Position numbers and translations under genes: made by a program
Assembly (NCBI RefSeq): GCF_947507565.1
Contig: NC_089176.1
Coordinates: 434,001 to 498,000 of the forward strand
Direction: 5' to 3'
Origin: Oscarella lobularis
Lineage: Eukaryota > Porifera > Homoscleromorpha > Homosclerophorida > Oscarellidae
DNA: 64,000 nt
In this document: in pieces, positions 60,512-64,000 of the stretch
How positions within the stretch are numbered: position 1 is the stretch's first letter
How the letters are laid out: every line of letters begins with the position of its first letter
Notes under the pieces: generated by a model
What the model saw: the letters and a program-made list of their open reading frames with translations, nothing else
Told to the model about the DNA's origin: nothing
The model's database searches: none

Positions 60512-62361
60512 CTAAAAGTACTGTACAAAAAAGTTTTTAAAAAAGCTGCAACACTCGACTCGAAGCTCCTTCGGTCGAGCACCTAAAAAACAAAGGAAAT
60601 AAATAATCTGCTCAAACTGTCGGTGTACGTACCTTTTTGTCCTTCGTTCGTATTGGTTACACCACGTGGAGGTTTGTAGCCCAAAAGGGAGCGAGTCTTA
60701 GCATCATCGGCTCGTGGGACGTTTCTTCCTTTATGATAAATAACTATTAATCGATCATATATACAGTAGTTCACGGTCAATTTGGGATGAAAAAGCATGA
60801 ACTATAGTTCACGGTCAATTTGGAAAATGAAAAAGCATGAACTATAGTTCCCGGTCAATTTTAGATAAAAAAGCGTGAACTATAATAGTTCACGGTCAAT
60901 TTTAGATAAAAGCGTGAACTATAGTTCAGGGTCAATTTGGATGAAAAACCATGAACTATATAGTTCACGGTCAATTTTGAATGAAAAGGCGTGAACTATT
61001 ATAGTTCACGGTCAATTTTAGATGAAAAACCATGAACTATATACAGTTCACGGTCAATTTTAGATGAAAAAGCGTGAACTTATAGTTCACGGTTAACTTA
61101 TAGTTCACGGTTCATCCTAACTATTATTAGACGACGTGGGCACTGCCGATTAAGTGCCGAGGATTTTTCTCTATGGGAAGGGAGCAGCAAAGCCCTAAAG
61201 AAACATTTTAGGGAAGCGTGATCATTGGCTAGTTTTTGATAAAATTCTTGTCTTTTAAGAACTTAGTCATAAACGAGATTAATACCATAATAAATCAAAT
61301 GTATTACCTTGAGCACATCACTTCTTTCTCCAATTGAGCGAATTTTCGTTGAAGGACACAAATCCCCAATGACAAATGGAGCTCTGTTTCAATTTTCACA
61401 GTGACATGACCAAAACTATATATATCCATTTAATTAAAAATCAATAAGAAATTCGGATATCATTGTGACAAAACCTCACCGTCTTTGTTATCATCAATGA
61501 GAAGATGAAGTGATATCTCTTCTAATCCAATTGCACGACTCCCTCTGGGTGATGGATCAATAATCAATGGTTGTCCAGCTCTATCACAATCAATTAGTAG
61601 TCGTCATAATTAGTCATTAATAATTTACAATTACTTCATTATGTAAATTCAACACGAATGATTGCCAATTTCCTCTCACACTATCTCCAAAAAGAATGGC
61701 CTGATTTTTGGTCAATTGACACCATGAGAACTCATTCGAAAGCTTTATTTAAAATTGACCTTCAAGAGAAAACGAGAGAAAGTCTACTGATTCATGAAAA
61801 AGAGACTCGTGGTAGATTTCTTACTTGTCAATTAATTAATTAATTAATTAATTAAAAATTCTTTTGGGCCGAAAATTTCCCAAGTGTTACGTCGGACTGA
61901 AATCGACTCGTCTAAAAATGCAAGAGTTACTCCATTTCGTAATAATAAATTCCAACACGTTTTCATACCAATTTCGCTCTCGTTTCGAGCCTTTTCCGCC
62001 GAACCGAGACGTTTGAACGCGTCTAGATGTACAAACTGCATTCGCCTTACAGAAAAAATAGCGTTTTAGGCCTTACTTAGCTCGCAAAGTTCGTTCGAGG
62101 CGCTACGTAAGCCGTTCGACGTTCTCCTTCGATTTTCCGAGCGAATGACGAGTTGCGCTCTCGTATTTATCGTAGAAGAGGCCGCGTTTCGCTCGAATTC
62201 GGTCGCGAATGGCCTCGAAACGAACTTCGTTCCCGTCGATCTTTCGATATCACGTGAATCGTACGCCCGTATCTTCGTGCGACGAAATGAGCGGCGAAAT
62301 ACAACGAAAAGACGTACCTAACCGCGTTTTCGTTTCGTCGCGGCCACGTTTTCTCCGCCAT
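60512..62361 (-). CDS. Unrecognised spliced gene, structure unresolved
   Basis: The first exon is MAEKTWPRRNENAVR (ATG 62359-62361) with a GTACGT donor. It joins in phase to RMQFVHLDAFKRLGSAEKAR, followed by NESEIGMKTCWNLLLRNG. Further open pieces on this strand are LSNEFSWCQLTKNQAILFGD, RGNWQSFVLNLHNE, AGQPLIIDPSPRGSRAIGLE, PFVIGDLCPSTKIRSIGERS, and near the end RNVPRADDAKTRSLLGYKPP with PRGVTNTNEGQKGARPKELR, stopping at 60512-60514. Not all joins keep phase, and the palindromic minisatellite at 60768-61111 would lie in an intron. I do not recognise the family. It may be two genes or partly decayed. Confidence 0.35.
60768..61111. repeat. Minisatellite of palindromic units (AGTTCACG...CGTGAACT)
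   Basis: Eight units of about 38-48 bp, plus two short ones, each start AGTTCACGGTCAATTT and end GCGTGAACT or GCATGAACT. Each unit is bounded by inverted 8-9 bp arms, and neighbouring units meet in near-perfect palindromes such as CGTGAACTATAGTTCACG. Inner sequence varies slightly (GGATGAAAAA, TAGATAAAA). Confidence 0.92.
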
Positions 62362-63747
62362 CTTGTTCGATGTAGGTGCGATATCTGTCGCCTCTAACCG
62401 AAATCGTTATGCAATATTTCGTCAGACCGGAATCGAAACCGGTTTGCCGTTTGACACCTTCTTTCCAAAGAGCCAATGAGCACGAAGAGCGGAAACCAGA
62501 AAGCCAATCAGAGCGATGGGCGGGGTCATTGTATATAAGGAGCACGCGCCCCCAATTTCCTTCAGTCGCGGCTGAGGGTGGATGGGTAGCGGAGCAATCT
62601 GCGTCTCGTCCTTGACGGATCGACCCGGGAGCTTTGGCAAAAGGCAAGTCTGGATAGTTGACTCAGCGTGGCCCACGGTATAACGCCGTGCCGGAGCCTG
62701 TAGGCAGGGCAATGGGGGGCTTCGGCCTCGGTCTACGCACTGGGATTCGCGATTACTGCGGTCTTATTGTCGCTAATGGGCACGACTCACGTTAGGCTCG
62801 AGTGAGAAACGGCTCAGAGGGGGTGTTCAACCATGGCCTGGTTGCCGGCACTTTTCTCACCCGACAGCGCGATTAGACCAAAGATAATCCGACCCAGGAG
62901 ACTTCGATTCTGGCATGCACTGTCTTTATTGTCGACTCCTACAAACGGTGGTCGGCCGCTCTCCACTTCCAGTAGCCCCGGTTCTTCTCAGGAACACATA
63001 CCGAAGGGTTTTTTGGTACCACCGCGCCGGGGGACTACGGTATTAGGGACCGTCTCTCATCCAGGCGGGTACCGGTGGGGTGGCTGATGACGTCGTGGCT
63101 CGCCCGACACTTTTTGGAACGGGTGGCCATTGCTTTTGCGGTGGCTGCCTTGGGCTACGAAGCGTCCGAACCTCCGCGCGGTGTAGCCTGGATAGCGCGA
63201 ATACGGACGCAGCAAAAAGGTACGTACAACGATTTTTTGACAGATACTAATTTTTTTTTCTTTTTTTAGGTGGAAGCGTGGACGAGAGAGCTCGAGAAAT
63301 CGAAGACGGAACGACAGAGAGCGATATTTTTTGTTTTTAGATCGAAATGTGGACGAGAAGGCTCAAGAAAACGAAGATGAAACGACAGAGACGAATCTTC
63401 TTCTTTTTTCGGCGGAAACGTGAACGAAAGAGCTCAAGAAATCGACGACGGAACGACGGGATGTTTTCTAGGTGGAAATATGGACGAGAAGGCGAAGACG
63501 AAACGATCAAATCGAAGAAGGAACGATTGGAAGAAGTTTGCGAGCGATCGAGCGCATGCAGCGTTTTTTTCTTTCTTGTATCAAATAAAACTGCTGTAAA
63601 ACTCTATGGTAATGGCTCGTCAGCGCTGTTTCGCGAAGAAAACGCGACGGCAGTTCGATTTTATCGCTCCGCGTCGGTGTCTCCAAACCCGGACTAATCG
63701 ATCGTTTCTTTGGACTTCCCGTATAATCTATCTTGACCGCGTGGCCG
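62362..63747. other. Long region upstream of eIF3L with possible non-coding transcript
   Basis: There are 1.4 kb without a supported gene. A TATA-like TGTATATAAGG lies at about 62530. The 700 bp after it are GC-rich with no convincing coding frame but several short complementary segments (for example CACGGTATAACGCCGTG at about 62673). An imperfect tandem repeat follows at 63270-63535. The last 150 bp are the eIF3L promoter and 5' UTR. A structured RNA or a mobile-element leader is possible; I could not match it to a known class. Confidence 0.4.
63270..63535 (+). repeat. Four-unit tandem repeat with built-in 3' splice site-like ends
   Basis: Units start at 63270, 63341, 63411 and 63472 (periods 71, 70 and 61 bp). 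Each has GTGGAAGCGTGGACGAGA-like sequence, then AGAAATCGAAGACGGAACGA. Units 1 and 3, and the sequence before unit 1, end in a T-rich tract plus AG; unit 2 ends in a pyrimidine-rich tract with CG. Confidence 0.85.
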
Positions 63748-64000
63748 ATGTACCAAGCTGAAGAATTCGTAGAGGGAGAGGTACGGGCATCGTAGACGCG
63801 TCTGGCTCGTTTGCATCGCGGACTCATCTAGTACGACGCATCGGCGTATCCTCCGATCTACGGCGGCGTCGAAATGTATCCGTACGGATACGGAGCCCCC
63901 GTCGACGCCGTCGCCGTCGTTCAGGAGGAGATGCGCGCACCCCAGTCGCGCATACCCGAAGTCGTTAGAAACTTCCTCGTCTATTTTCACCGACAAATGG
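63748..64000 (+). CDS. Translation initiation factor eIF3 subunit L, 5' part
   Basis: This is an eIF3 complex subunit in cytoplasmic translation initiation. Exon 1 is MYQAEEFVEGE (63748-63780), then a 51-bp intron, then exon 2 from 63832: YDASAYPPIYGGVEMYPYGY, QEEMRAPQSRIPEVVRNFLV and YFHRQM at the window edge. The IPEVVRNFLVYFH block matches the conserved IPEVIKNFIQYFH of eIF3L. The gene continues to the right of the window. Confidence 0.85.

Noticed and set aside
61658-61843. 61-residue + frame MIANFLSHYLQKEWPDFW...
   Set aside because: The opposite strand has better spliced-exon signals, and the frame ends in a low-complexity TTAATTAATTAA run.
62795-62825. Resemblance of GAGTGAGAAACGGCTCAGAG to a small-subunit rRNA helix
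   Set aside because: The match is too short and the flanking sequence does not follow rRNA.
62833-63087. 84-residue + frame MAWLPALFSPDSAIR...
   Set aside because: No recognisable domain, unlike the codon pattern of neighbouring genes; kept only as part of a possible non-coding segment.

Overview
The window is nuclear DNA from an animal with a compact genome. Genes are split by many short GT-AG introns (about 45-120 bp), lie only tens to hundreds of bases apart, and include metazoan-type families: an RBFOX splicing factor, rhodopsin-like GPCRs, an IRSp53-type I-BAR/SH3 adaptor, a CK1 delta/epsilon kinase, and a SAND protein with a DEAF1-like tail. IFT172 shows that the organism has cilia. 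The gene density, a phytochelatin synthase and the overall style fit a sponge, perhaps a homoscleromorph; that is inference. No prokaryotic operons, tRNA or rRNA genes, CRISPR arrays or retroelements were seen. Layout, left to right. Positions 1-16396 (copy A) carry the tail of a GPCR, then RBFOX (-), SAND (+), inorganic pyrophosphatase (-), an ASH-domain centrosomal-like protein (-), phytochelatin synthase (+), CK1 (-), a double DsbA-like protein (-), an SLC6-family transporter (-) and the C-terminal part of a DnaJ (-). A 200-base gap follows at 16397-16596. Next come a gap-cut unknown gene (-), MFSD11 (+), about 3.4 kb of repeat-rich intergenic DNA, the I-BAR/SH3 gene (-) and GPCR1 (+). A tandem copy of part of that block follows: a dead I-BAR fragment, then GPCR2 (+). 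Positions 30030-46435 (copy B) repeat copy A almost base for base, gene for gene. Copy B runs on through a complete DnaJ, a Josephin-type deubiquitinase gene (+) next to its own broken duplicate, IFT172 (-), a DDX5/17 RNA helicase (-), an unrecognised spliced gene (-), a palindromic minisatellite and the start of eIF3L (+). Two scales of duplication dominate. (1) Copies A and B, each about 16.4 kb, differ by scattered substitutions and small indels. Several single-base indels disrupt host genes in A (CK1, DsbA-like, SLC6) while B reads cleanly, and A ends inside DnaJ at a gap of exactly 200 Ns. This looks more like a second allele placed in the same scaffold than a real duplication, but sequence alone cannot decide. 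(2) Two older tandem duplications are clearly genuine: a unit of about 3 kb (I-BAR 5' part + GPCR + RBFOX last exon), and a unit of about 1.4 kb holding the divergent DnaJ/Josephin promoter, in which each copy kept one gene and lost the other. Most genes are housekeeping or cell-biology genes without a shared pathway. The recurring arrangement is divergent pairs on very short shared promoters: RBFOX/SAND, ASH/phytochelatin synthase, unknown/MFSD11, I-BAR/GPCR and DnaJ/Josephin.
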